Part shown: piece after piece, positions 1 through 8,176 of the stretch | Layout: every line of letters begins with the position of its first letter | How positions within the stretch are numbered: the stretch's first letter is position 1 | From: Azohydromonas australica DSM 1124 | GTDB taxonomy: Bacteria > Pseudomonadota > Gammaproteobacteria > Burkholderiales > Burkholderiaceae_C | Direction: 5' to 3' | Assembly (NCBI RefSeq): GCF_000430725.1 | Contig: NZ_KE387207.1 | Location: 70,552 to 134,551 of the forward strand | Length of the DNA: 64,000 nt | Program-made: the position numbers and the translations under genes | The notes under the pieces: model-generated | What the model was told of the DNA's origin: nothing | Databases searched by the model: none | The model's input: only the letters and a program-made list of their open reading frames with translations

Positions 1-1
1 G

Positions 2-406
2 CACCTCGTGTTCGTCTACCCGATTTGGTGGGGCAGCGTGCCGGCGCTGCTCAAGGGCTTCCTGGACCGTGTGCTCTTGCCGGGCTTCGCGTTCAAGTAC
101 CGCCCGGGCAAGAGCTTTCCGGACAAGCTGCTCGCGGGCCGCACCGCCCACATCGTCGCGACCATGGACACGCCGCCGTGGTACTTCCGCTGGATCTACG
201 GCGCGCCGGGCCTGCGGCAGATGCAGAAGAACACGCTGGCGTTTTGCGGCATCGCGCCGGTGAAGACGCTGGCGCTCGGCCCGGTGCTGGGAGCGGATGA
301 GAAGCAGCGGGCGCGCTGGCTGCGGGAGGTGCAGGCGCTGGCGGGGCGCATCCCGAAGGCCGCCGGCACGCGGACGGCTCCGGTGGCGGTTCAGCCGCCG
401 ACCTGA
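2..406 (+). CDS. NAD(P)H:quinone oxidoreductase, flavodoxin-like fold (5' truncated)
   Basis: The gene runs in from beyond the left edge: the frame is open from base 2 and ends with TGA at 404-406. The visible 134 residues hold the FMN-binding flavodoxin-like signature of the NQO/MdaB/KefF group (FVYPIWWGSVPALLKGFLDR, with the aromatic pair after YP), followed by the family's GFAFKY segment. Members transfer two electrons from NAD(P)H to quinones in the cytosol. The GTG at position 8 lies inside the conserved fold and is not the true start. The C-terminal tail is a short Ala/Pro-rich extension. No promoter is visible. The family assignment is firm, the substrate is not. Confidence 0.8.
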   Translation, partial: HLVFVYPIWWGSVPALLKGFLDRVLLPGFAFKYRPGKSFPDKLLAGRTAHIVATMDTPPWYFRWIYGAPGLRQMQKNTLAFCGIAPVKTLALGPVLGADEKQRARWLREVQALAGRIPKAAGTRTAPVAVQPPT

Positions 407-449
407 TGCCGCCGCGCCGGCTTGCCGCAAATCACCCGCTGCCCGGCCT

Positions 450-3400
450 TCACCCCGCCTGCTGCTGCAGCGCCGCCCCGTCGGCCCGGCGCTGCGCCAG
501 CAGCGTCATCACCAGCTCCGCCGCCTGGCGGCCGGCGGTGAAGGCGTGCGGCGCGCCCTCGGGCTGCCAGCGGCCGTGGTGGCCGGCCAGCACGATGCCG
601 TGCTCGGCGAACCACTGCCGGATCAGCACCAGCGACGCCTGCTGCGTCGCATCGGGCAGGGCGCGCGCGCAGGCCAGGTCCAGCTGCGAGGCGAACTGCA
701 CCGGGTCAGCGCTGCCGAACAGCCCGATGCGGCGGCAGTCCTCGATCACGCGGTCGATCAGCGCCGCGCCCTCGCAGGGCAGCGGCTTGTCAGGGCCGTA
801 GGCGATCTCGCAGCACAACGCAAAGCCGGCCGGGGCGTTGTTGTGCGGGCTGGCGTTGCCCTGCACGAACACGCGCTGGAACACCGTGCCCGCCGGCGCC
901 GTGATCCAGTGCGCCTCGGTCAGCGCCTGGCGCCCGGGTGCCAGGCCCAGCCCCAGGTTCACGCAGCGCAGCGAGCCCTGGCGCAGCCCGCGCGCGGCGT
1001 TGCGCAGCTCGGCCGGCGCCTCGTCGCCGCAGGCCTGCACCAGCGCCGGCAGCGGCATGGTGCTCACCAGCGTGTCGAAGCGCAGCGAGCGCCCGTCGTC
1101 CAGCCGCACCGTGCGGCGCGAGGGCGAGAGGTGCAGCAGCGTGGTCTTGCACGCCAGCTCGCAGTCCAGCACCGGCAGGAAGGCGTCCATCAGCGCCTGG
1201 AAGCCGCCGCGCACCGGGTAGCCGAAGTCGCGGTCCTCGCGCAGCGGCGGCAGCCCTTCCTGCGAGACGGCGTGGTCCGCGTGCTGCACGCGCGGGGCCT
1301 GCCAGTGCAGGTTGTCGCCCAGCAGCCGCTCGGCCAGCGCGCGCACCTCGGCGTCGGCCGACTGCAGCACGTGCGCGCCGTGGTCGAAGGTGTAGCCCTG
1401 CTGGTGCACCGAGCGGCAGCCGCCGCCCACGTGCTCCTCGCGCTCCACCACCAGCGTGTCGTGGCCCTCGCCGTGCTGCCCCAGGTAGTAGGCCGCCGCC
1501 AGCCCCGTGGCGCCGCCGCCGATGACCAGATGCCGCACCGCCGGCGGCTGCGCCGAGGCCGGGGTGCGGGTGAGCGTCGCGGCAGCGGTGTTTTCCGCGC
1601 TCTCGGCCGGCGCCAGCCCGGCCAGCTCGCGCAGCGCCGCGGGCGAGTCCACCGTGGAGTCGCGCAGCGCCTGGCGCAGGCAGCGCAGCACCGTGCGCGC
1701 GCTGCGGTCCCACGACACCTTGCGCAGCGCCTCCTGCATGCGCCCCACCAGCAGCCGGCGCTGCGCCTCGGTGAGCGCGAGCATCTCCTCGCAGCCGGCG
1801 ATGAAGTCCGCGGGGTCGCGCCCGATGCGCACCACGTCGCCGTAAGGCACCTCCACGTCGCGCACGGCGGTGGAAACCACCGGCTTCTCGCCGGCCATGT
1901 ACTCCAGCGTCTTGGTCGGGCTGATGAAGCGCGTGGACTCGTTGAGCGCGAAGGGCATCAGGCACAGGTCCCAGGCCGCCATCAGGTGCGGCAGCATCGC
2001 GTAGCTCTGCATGCCCAGGTAGGTGATGTTGGCGCGCTGCGGCAGCGTGGCCGCGTCGATCTTGACCACCGGGCCCACCATCACGAGCTGCCACTCGGGA
2101 TGGGCGTCGGCCACGGCCGCCACCAGCTCCAGGTCCAGCCGCTCGTCGATCACGCCGTAGAAGCCCAGGCGCGGCCCCGGACCGATGTTGGCCTGCAGCC
2201 GCTGCGCCTCCACCGCCTCGGCGCTGTCGGCCTTCAGGCGCTGCGGCGCGAAGTGGTTGACGTCCACCGAGCTGGGCAGGCAGTGCACGTTGGGATGCAG
2301 CGGGCGCTTGGCCTCATACAGTGCCGGGCCGCCGGTAAACACCACGCTGGACATCTTCATCAGCGCCGTCTCGCGCTGGCGCAGCTGCCTGGGCGCGTTC
2401 TTGAAGGCGGAGAGCTCGTCCATGCAGTCGTACACCACCACCCGGGGCTTGAGCGCGGCGACCAGCGGCAGCGCCATGGGCGTGTAGAACCACACCAGGC
2501 TGTCTTCCACGCCCTGCTCGCGCAGGAACTCCGCCAGCAGCGGTTTCAGCAGGCTGAGCTGGTCGTCGTGGAAGCCCGGGGACGTGACCGGCGTTCGCGG
2601 CACCAGCACTTCGAGGTTGGGCCCCTGCGGCACGCGGTCCACCCGCGGCTCGCCTTCGCAGTGGATGGGCTCCTCCACGAACAGCACGCGGTAGAACTCG
2701 GACAGGCGCGTGAGCAGGTGCTGGGGGCGCTGGTACACGAAGCCCCAGCGCAGGTGCGAGAACACGACCAGGGCGGGCAGGACAGTGCCCGGTGCGGACG
2801 AAGGGGGCATGGCGGTTCCTCGGTTGGGTATGAAGTCCGGTTGACCAGAGGGAAGAGGCAGGCGGGATGCCGGCTCGGCCAGCTGCGTCTGCCACCAGCG
2901 CAGCGCGCCGGCATATTCGGTGTTGAGCAGCCGGGGGAAGGCTCGGGGCGCTTGCGAAGGCGTCTCCTCGGGCGTCCCGGGTCCTTCCTCCATCGTCCCG
3001 GGGGCGCCCGGCTGCACGTCCCAGAGCCCGCTGCGGTGCCAGTGGCCGGGCGTGTCCCAGTCGGGACGGTCCACCACCGGGTACAGGCACAAGCCCTTGA
3101 CCGGCACGCCGTCCACGCGTGCGCGCTGCACCTGCGTGGCCATGTCGTGCAGCCAGGCCACGCGGCCGGCGCCGACGTGGCTGGTCTCGGCCACGACGAT
3201 GGGGCGGTGGTAGCGCTGCCAGGTCTCGCGCAGCAGCAGCGCCGGCGGCTTGCGGCGCGGGTCCTGCTCGTGCCAGCGCAGCCGCTTCTCGGTGAGCAGC
3301 TCCCACTGGCCGCTGTGGTAGTGGTTGACGCCGACGATGTCGAGCGCTTCCGGATGACCGCCGAGCTGCGGCTCGCTGCGGCCGGCCAGCATGTCCCAGG

Positions 3401-4124
3401 CTTGCCACTGGTAGGCGGCGACCTCGTCGGCCTGCGGCTGCAGCTCCGGGCGCCCCGGCGGCGGCACCACGTGCACCAGCGGGTCGATGTGCATGAAGCG
3501 CGCGCGCGGGTCGACGCGGCGGATGGCCTCCACCGCGGCCAGCGCCGCGCGCACCAGGCGGCGCTTGACGCCGTAGCCACTGGTGAGCGTGCTCTCCAGC
3601 GGCCCCTGCAGGCGCTGGCCGTAGGGATGCATCAGCCGGCTGGCCGAGACGGCCCAGGCCAGGAAGCTGATCTCGTTGATCGGCGTGTAGATGGGCGGCT
3701 GCTCGCTTTCCTCGCCCAGCACCCGCGCCGCGGCGGCGGCGAAGGCGGCGAAGCGCGGGATCCAGCCGTCGTCGAACAGGTCCACGTCCGGCGGCGTGCC
3801 GTAGTGCATCAGGCTCCACAGCAGCTGCACGCCGTGGCGCCGCGCGCAGCGCGCCATGAGGCGCGCGCGCGTGAAATCGAAGACGCCGGGCGCCGTCTCG
3901 GCCAGGCGCCAGCCCAGGCTCTCGCGCAGGCTGCGCAGGCCCAGCGCGGCGCACCGGGCGTAGTCCTCGTCCAGCCGCTGCAGGTGACCATTGGCGCGCA
4001 CCATGTCTAGCGGCCGGCCGTGGGCGTTCACATGGTCGGCACCTTCGAAGCCGCCGATCCAGAAGGACCTCAGGGGTACATCGGTCGGCGGCAGTGGGGT
4101 TGAGTCGGTCGGCAGGACGGACAT
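450..4124 (-). CDS. Three-domain fusion: GH1-like hydrolase, GT4-like glycosyltransferase, FAD/NAD(P)-binding oxidoreductase
   Basis: A single uninterrupted 1224-residue frame. Residues about 20-410 resemble a family 1 glycoside hydrolase/beta-glucosidase barrel, with a TPINE motif (acid/base Glu about 151) and VAETS (candidate nucleophile Glu about 313). Residues about 445-820 look like a GT-B glycosyltransferase (LRWGFVYQRPQHLL near the start, SPTKTLEYMAGEKPVV as the donor-binding region). Residues about 863-1215 are a Rossmann flavoprotein of the amine-oxidase/UDP-galactopyranose-mutase type (GGGATGLAAAYYL, then FDHGAHVLQSA). Such proteins occur as separate neighbouring genes in other bacteria, which suggests a surface or storage sugar pathway; the substrate is unknown. 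An internal ATG with Shine-Dalgarno sits at the first domain junction (2810). A 1237-residue antisense frame opposite it is a composition shadow. Confidence 0.75.
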   Translation of the reverse strand: MSVLPTDSTPLPPTDVPLRSFWIGGFEGADHVNAHGRPLDMVRANGHLQRLDEDYARCAALGLRSLRESLGWRLAETAPGVFDFTRARLMARCARRHGVQLLWSLMHYGTPPDVDLFDDGWIPRFAAFAAAAARVLGEESEQPPIYTPINEISFLAWAVSASRLMHPYGQRLQGPLESTLTSGYGVKRRLVRAALAAVEAIRRVDPRARFMHIDPLVHVVPPPGRPELQPQADEVAAYQWQAWDMLAGRSEPQLGGHPEALDIVGVNHYHSGQWELLTEKRLRWHEQDPRRKPPALLLRETWQRYHRPIVVAETSHVGAGRVAWLHDMATQVQRARVDGVPVKGLCLYPVVDRPDWDTPGHWHRSGLWDVQPGAPGTMEEGPGTPEETPSQAPRAFPRLLNTEYAGALRWWQTQLAEPASRLPLPSGQPDFIPNRGTAMPPSSAPGTVLPALVVFSHLRWGFVYQRPQHLLTRLSEFYRVLFVEEPIHCEGEPRVDRVPQGPNLEVLVPRTPVTSPGFHDDQLSLLKPLLAEFLREQGVEDSLVWFYTPMALPLVAALKPRVVVYDCMDELSAFKNAPRQLRQRETALMKMSSVVFTGGPALYEAKRPLHPNVHCLPSSVDVNHFAPQRLKADSAEAVEAQRLQANIGPGPRLGFYGVIDERLDLELVAAVADAHPEWQLVMVGPVVKIDAATLPQRANITYLGMQSYAMLPHLMAAWDLCLMPFALNESTRFISPTKTLEYMAGEKPVVSTAVRDVEVPYGDVVRIGRDPADFIAGCEEMLALTEAQRRLLVGRMQEALRKVSWDRSARTVLRCLRQALRDSTVDSPAALRELAGLAPAESAENTAAATLTRTPASAQPPAVRHLVIGGGATGLAAAYYLGQHGEGHDTLVVEREEHVGGGCRSVHQQGYTFDHGAHVLQSADAEVRALAERLLGDNLHWQAPRVQHADHAVSQEGLPPLREDRDFGYPVRGGFQALMDAFLPVLDCELACKTTLLHLSPSRRTVRLDDGRSLRFDTLVSTMPLPALVQACGDEAPAELRNAARGLRQGSLRCVNLGLGLAPGRQALTEAHWITAPAGTVFQRVFVQGNASPHNNAPAGFALCCEIAYGPDKPLPCEGAALIDRVIEDCRRIGLFGSADPVQFASQLDLACARALPDATQQASLVLIRQWFAEHGIVLAGHHGRWQPEGAPHAFTAGRQAAELVMTLLAQRRADGAALQQQAG

Positions 4125-4134
4125 CGGCCTGGGC

Positions 4135-4689
4135 TCAGGCCTCGTTCTGCCCGGCCGTCAGCGACGCGGTCTGTTGCGGAAGCAGCTCTTCCATCAGCTC
4201 GGCCTTGCGCGATGCCATCTGCTCGCCCAGGGCGGCCCAGTCCACCTTGTTGCCGGCCTTCTCGCACTGCTCGAAGAGCTCGCCTTCCTCTTCCTTGATG
4301 TGGTGCTTCACGTACTCGCCCAGCACCGTGAAGGTGGCGGCGAACTTGCCGTCCATCTGTCCGGCCTGCTGCATGGTCTGCAGCTGCTCGATGAGCTGCT
4401 TGGCGGAGGCGTGCTCGACCTCGGCCTCGTCCAGCAGGTCCTGCTCCTTGAGCGCCTGGCGCACGGCCGGGTAGAAGATCTCTTCCTCCAGCGTGGTGTG
4501 CACCTGCAGCTCGCCGCAAGTCTGCTCCACCAGCTCCTTGCACTCGTCGGGCTGCTTCTGGGCATCGAGCTTCTCGAAGTCCTTGAAGGCCTTCTTGGCG
4601 CGCTTGTGGTCTTCCTTGAGCATGTTCAGCACCTGCTCGCGGGCGGCGACGGCGCCGGTGGAACGGGTGGTCTTTTCAGCGGTAGGCAT
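4135..4689 (-). CDS. Hemerythrin HHE domain protein
   Basis: A 184-residue all-helical protein with the hemerythrin/HHE-type ligand pattern: KEDHKRAKKAF near residue 27, HTTLEEEIFYP in the middle and HHIKEEEGELF later. These His and Glu residues normally hold a di-iron site. Family members bind O2 or NO or buffer iron; the role here cannot be fixed. The start at 4689 is chosen because AAGGAGA precedes it at good spacing; a longer frame to 4842 has no such support and would run into the divergent gene. It is divergent from the small gene at 4829 and shares a 140-bp promoter region with it. No Dnr-type box is visible there, so control together with the denitrification genes is not indicated. 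Confidence 0.85.
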   Translation of the reverse strand: MPTAEKTTRSTGAVAAREQVLNMLKEDHKRAKKAFKDFEKLDAQKQPDECKELVEQTCGELQVHTTLEEEIFYPAVRQALKEQDLLDEAEVEHASAKQLIEQLQTMQQAGQMDGKFAATFTVLGEYVKHHIKEEEGELFEQCEKAGNKVDWAALGEQMASRKAELMEELLPQQTASLTAGQNEA

Positions 4690-4828
4690 GAGAAATCTCC
4701 TTGTGGGATGTCGAGTCGTCGATGGCGTCGTTTCGGCAAGCGACGTGCCCCGGGCACGAAGGCGGGCGGGAATGAAAGCTGCCGCCTCAACCATCAATCC
4801 CCCAGGCCAGGAATTCACAGGAGCTGCC

Positions 4829-5164
4829 ATGCGAGAACCCAAAGAAGCCGTTCAGACGCCCCAGGACGCCGATCCCGGCCTGCCCAAGGGCGCACCCCAC
4901 AACCCGCCCGAGGCGCAGCCCGGCCACGGCATGACGCAGGCATCCAAGGGCGGCGCGCCGGGGCCGCGGCTGCCGCACGAGCACGACGAGTCGGCGCACG
5001 ACCAGGAGGCCACGGCCAACACCATCTCCGAGGAGTCGCAGCAGGCCTACGCCGACGCGGAGGCCGGGCTGCCGGACACCAGCTACGGCCACGCCACCGA
5101 CCCCACCTACCACCGGCAGGTCACGCCCGGCAGCGCCAGCCCGCCGCCCAAGCGCACGCGCTGA
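4829..5164 (+). CDS. Small disordered hydrophilic protein
   Basis: An unrecognised 111-residue protein rich in Pro, Gly, Ala, His, Asp and Glu, with no hydrophobic segment and no predicted fold. It looks intrinsically disordered, like short stress-associated hydrophilic proteins. The ATG at 4829 follows CAGGAG at ideal spacing, which is why it is preferred over the longer open frame from 4493. It is divergent from the hemerythrin gene and ends 300 bases before rpoN. Codon use matches the neighbours. No function can be assigned. Confidence 0.6.
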   Translation: MREPKEAVQTPQDADPGLPKGAPHNPPEAQPGHGMTQASKGGAPGPRLPHEHDESAHDQEATANTISEESQQAYADAEAGLPDTSYGHATDPTYHRQVTPGSASPPPKRTR

Positions 5165-5393
5165 GGCTTGTTCTTGCCGTGGCGCCGCAGCGCTTGCGGC
5201 AAAGCCGTTACGCCGGCGTTGCTCCCGCGGCGTCGCCTGCGGGTTGGAATCCACTTGCTCGAGCCGGTCTTTTTTTTGATTACAGATTGCAAGTGCTCGC
5301 AGACCTCTGGTGTGAGGGGAGGGCACCGCCCCGAGGGTCGTGGGCGCGCTGCGGCTGCATCAATCGTTACTACAAGTTCTCGGTCAGCAAAGC

Positions 5394-5408
5394 TGGCATG
5401 AATGGTGC
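5394..5408 (+). promoter_or_regulatory. Candidate sigma-54 promoter upstream of rpoN
   Basis: TGGCATGAATGGTGC has the invariant GG and GC dinucleotides of a -24/-12 promoter separated by exactly 10 bases (GG 5395-5396, GC 5407-5408). The -12 element is GTGC rather than TTGC. It lies 58 bases before the rpoN ATG, so it could mediate autoregulation. The rest of the 301-base gap (5165-5465) holds a T-run at 5270-5277 and no gene. Confidence 0.35.
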
Positions 5409-5465
5409 GGACAGAGTGCCTGCCAAGACGCCGAGCGGGCGTCTATTCCAATGAGGAGCCACTGA

Positions 5466-6926
5466 ATGAACGCACCCGTGCTTCGCACCGAGCACCGGCA
5501 GCAGCAGGCCTTGTCCCCCCGTCTGCAGCAAGCCGTGCGGCTGTTGCAGTTGTCGTCGCTGGATTTCGCGCAGGAGGTGATGGACGCGCTGGGCCGCAAT
5601 CCGTTCCTGGAAGCGGATGAAAGCGAGGACGCCCCTGCTGCGCCCGATACCGAGGGCGCCCCGCTGGCGGCCGATGCGCTGACCAGCGTGACAGTGCCCG
5701 AGGCCACCGAAGCGCCCGATTACGGCAGTTCCGACAGCGCCATGGAGCGCGACGCCGAGCGCGACAGCTGGCAGGCCGACGGCAGCAGCGGCAACCGCAA
5801 GCGCGAGGACGGCGAGCTCAGCCTGATGGACACGATGGCGGTGCAGCACTCGCTGGCCGAGCATCTGCACGGGCAGCTCAACCTGCTGCCGCTGTCGCTG
5901 CGCGACATGGCGCTGGCCAAGGCCATCGTGGAGTCGCTGGACGACGACGGCTACCTGCGCGTGCCGCTGGAGGAGCTGGCGCAGGTGTGCGAGCTCGACC
6001 CGGAGGCCACGCTGGAGGAGATGCAGATCGCGCTCAAGCGCGTGCAGTCGCTGGAGCCCGCGGGCGTGGCCGCGCGCAGCGTGCAGGAGTGCCTGCTGCT
6101 GCAGCTGCCGGCCATCGAGTGCTCGCACCAGCGCGCGCTGGCGCAGGCCGTCATCAGCGAGAAGCTCGACGCGCTGGCGGCCAAGGACGTCAACTCGCTC
6201 TCGCGCTTCCTCTCGCGCCCGGTGGAGGAGGTCGAGGCCGTGTGCGCGCGCATCCGCCGCCTCGATCCGCGCCCGGGCTGGCGCTACGGCGCGGCCAACA
6301 TCCAGTACCTCACGCCCGACGTGATCGTGCGCAAGGTGCGCGGCCAGTGGATCGCGACGCTCAACCCGGCGATCGTGCCCAAGGTGCGGCTCAACCGCGT
6401 CTATGCCGAGCTGTTCCAGCGCCACCGCAACGGCATGCATGCCGAGCTGGCGGCGCACCTGCAGGAGGCGCGCTGGACGGTGCGCAACGTGGAGCAGCGC
6501 TTCTCCACCATCGTCAGCGTCGCGCAGGCGATCGTGAACCGGCAGCGCCACTTCCTGGAGTACGGCGCGATGGCGATGAAGCCGCTGGGCTTGCGCGAGA
6601 TCGCCGACGAGGTGGGGCTGCACGAGTCGACCGTCTCGCGCGTGACCAACAACAAGTACATGGCCACGCCGATGGGCGTGTTCGAGCTGAAGTACTTCTT
6701 CTCGCGCGCCATGGCCACGGCCGGCGGCGGCACCTGCTCGGCCACCGCCATTCGCGGGCTGATCAAGGACATGATCGAGGCCGAGCGCGCCGAGGCGCCG
6801 CTGTCGGATGCCGAGATCGCGCGCCAGCTCGCGCGCCAGGGCCTGGTGGTGGCGCGCCGCACCGTCACCAAGTACCGCCAGACGCTGCGCATCGAGGCAG
6901 TGGAGCGGCGCAGGAAGCACACCTGA
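5466..6926 (+). CDS. rpoN: RNA polymerase sigma-54 factor RpoN
   Basis: The 486-residue protein has the standard RpoN order. Region I is a Gln/Leu-rich activator-interacting segment at residues about 10-50 (LSPRLQQAVRLLQLSSLDF). It is followed by an acidic spacer, the core-binding domain, an HTH (LREIADEVGLHESTVSRVTNNKYM) and the C-terminal RpoN box ARRTVTKYR. It recruits core polymerase to -24/-12 promoters that need AAA+ activators. Length is close to the family norm of about 480. The ATG has GAGGAG upstream. It is not beside lptB/hpf as many rpoN genes are, so it may be a second paralogue; this cannot be checked here. A strong terminator follows. Confidence 0.96.
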   Translation: MNAPVLRTEHRQQQALSPRLQQAVRLLQLSSLDFAQEVMDALGRNPFLEADESEDAPAAPDTEGAPLAADALTSVTVPEATEAPDYGSSDSAMERDAERDSWQADGSSGNRKREDGELSLMDTMAVQHSLAEHLHGQLNLLPLSLRDMALAKAIVESLDDDGYLRVPLEELAQVCELDPEATLEEMQIALKRVQSLEPAGVAARSVQECLLLQLPAIECSHQRALAQAVISEKLDALAAKDVNSLSRFLSRPVEEVEAVCARIRRLDPRPGWRYGAANIQYLTPDVIVRKVRGQWIATLNPAIVPKVRLNRVYAELFQRHRNGMHAELAAHLQEARWTVRNVEQRFSTIVSVAQAIVNRQRHFLEYGAMAMKPLGLREIADEVGLHESTVSRVTNNKYMATPMGVFELKYFFSRAMATAGGGTCSATAIRGLIKDMIEAERAEAPLSDAEIARQLARQGLVVARRTVTKYRQTLRIEAVERRRKHT

Positions 6927-6975
6927 GCGTTTGCTGCTGATGCGCACCGGGGCCGGCCGGTGCCGCGTCGCGGAC

Positions 6976-7008
6976 GCCGCCGGGCTCTGACGGGCCCGGC
7001 GGCGTTTT
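6976..7008 (+). terminator. Rho-independent terminator of rpoN
   Basis: A perfect 10-bp stem GCCGCCGGGC/GCCCGGCGGC (6976-6985 with 6994-7003), an 8-base loop and then GTTTT. It lies 50 bases after rpoN, between it and the convergent cyanophycinase gene. Confidence 0.85.
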
Positions 7009-7014
7009 CACGTC

Positions 7015-8043
7015 TCACACCGCCCGCACCAGCACCTCCACCGCCTCCTGCAGCCCCGGCGCCGCCACTGTCGCGCCGTCGGCCTGCAGCCCCAGCCGCT
7101 GTCCTGCCTGCAGCACGTGGATGCGCAGCCCCGCGAGCGTGAGCCGGTCGCCGGGTTGCGCGCGCTCGATGCTCGACGCCATGTGGCGGCCGTCGAGCAG
7201 CGTCACCGCGCCGGTGCCCACCACCTCGATGGCGCCGCGTTCCACCACCAGCGCCGTGTCCTCGTCGATGCCCACGCCCAGCAGCTGCGGGTGCTGCGCC
7301 ACGGCCGACATCAGCCGCGCCAGGCGGCGGCGCTCGGAGAAGTGCTGGTCGATGATGGCGCCGGGCATCAGGTCCAGCCCCTCGTCCAGCAGCACCACGT
7401 CCTTCTCCGGCAGCAGCGGGGCACGCCCGCCGGCCAGCATCTGGCGCGACAGCGCCGCGGCCCCGGCGCTGGTGCCGGCCACGCACAGGCCGCGCTGCGC
7501 CCGCGCGCGGCGCATCGCCTCGGCCACCGCGCTGCCGCCCAGCACCGACAGCAGCCGGCGCTGGTCGCCGCCGGTGAGGAAGACACCGTCGGCGGCCAGG
7601 ATCTCGCGCACCGCCGCCGGCGCGTCGGCCTCCTCGCGCGAGGACAGGCCCAGCTCCACGCAGTGCTGCACGCCCAGCGCCGCGAAGGCGCGCTCGTAGC
7701 CGGCCCACAGGATCTGCGGCACCGTGCTGGCGGCGGTGAGCACCACGATGCGCGCTTGCGGCCCGCCGCAGTGCTGCACGAAGCGGCGCAGCACCGCCAT
7801 CTCCTCGCGTCGGTCCTCGTTGCCGCCGATGGCCAGCAGCACGGCGCTGGTGTCGCCTTGCAGCGGCGCGGTGGGCTGTCGTCGCCGGTCCTCGCGCACG
7901 CCGGGCGCGCCGCCGGCGCGTGCCGGCGTGGTGGCTCGGGCCTGGGTGAAGGGCAGTGTGGAACCGCCCAGCGTGGCCAGGCTCAGCAGCATGGCCCTGC
8001 GGTGCTGCAGCAGCCGGCTGAAGGCGCGGGGAACACGTTTCAT
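7015..8043 (-). CDS. cphB: Cyanophycinase-like peptidase, S51 family
   Basis: A 342-residue protein with a class I glutamine-amidotransferase-like fold. GTSAGAAALS carries the nucleophile Ser of the S51 family, and LTGGDQRRLL precedes it, as in CphB. Cyanophycinases cleave cyanophycin (multi-L-arginyl-poly-L-aspartate) to beta-Asp-Arg dipeptides. The ATG at 8043 follows AGGGAG. The N-terminus has an arginine-rich stretch followed by a hydrophobic run (MLLSLATLGG...), resembling a signal peptide and absent from the usual cytosolic enzyme, so export is possible. Cyanophycin synthetase genes often adjoin cphB but none is present in this window. Confidence 0.85.
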   Translation of the reverse strand: MKRVPRAFSRLLQHRRAMLLSLATLGGSTLPFTQARATTPARAGGAPGVREDRRRQPTAPLQGDTSAVLLAIGGNEDRREEMAVLRRFVQHCGGPQARIVVLTAASTVPQILWAGYERAFAALGVQHCVELGLSSREEADAPAAVREILAADGVFLTGGDQRRLLSVLGGSAVAEAMRRARAQRGLCVAGTSAGAAALSRQMLAGGRAPLLPEKDVVLLDEGLDLMPGAIIDQHFSERRRLARLMSAVAQHPQLLGVGIDEDTALVVERGAIEVVGTGAVTLLDGRHMASSIERAQPGDRLTLAGLRIHVLQAGQRLGLQADGATVAAPGLQEAVEVLVRAV

Positions 8044-8106
8044 GGGACTCCCTGAAGAACGAACGGTGCCTGTGTTGGAGGAGCGCCCCCGGGGCGCGGT
8101 TGCGTA

Positions 8107-8140
8107 AAGAAAAAGAAAAAGGCGCCCCGTGGGGGGCGCC
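8107..8140 (-). terminator. Terminator for the low-complexity protein gene
   Basis: Read on the minus strand this is GGCGCCCC-CCAC-GGGGCGCC followed by a T-rich run (complement of 8107-8120). It lies 36 bases past the stop codon of the gene at 8177. Confidence 0.8.
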
Positions 8141-8176
8141 TGCTCAAGCGGCGCCTGACAGCGCGCCGCCCTTACC

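Noticed and set aside
297..4010. 1237-residue open frame on the plus strand opposite the triple-fusion gene
   Set aside because: Composition is Arg/Ala/His/Gln-rich noise typical of the antisense of GC-rich genes; no domain or ribosome site, whereas the minus strand encodes clear enzyme motifs.
4690..4828. Dnr control of the hemerythrin gene
   Set aside because: I looked for a TTGA-N6-TCAA box in the divergent promoter region and found none.
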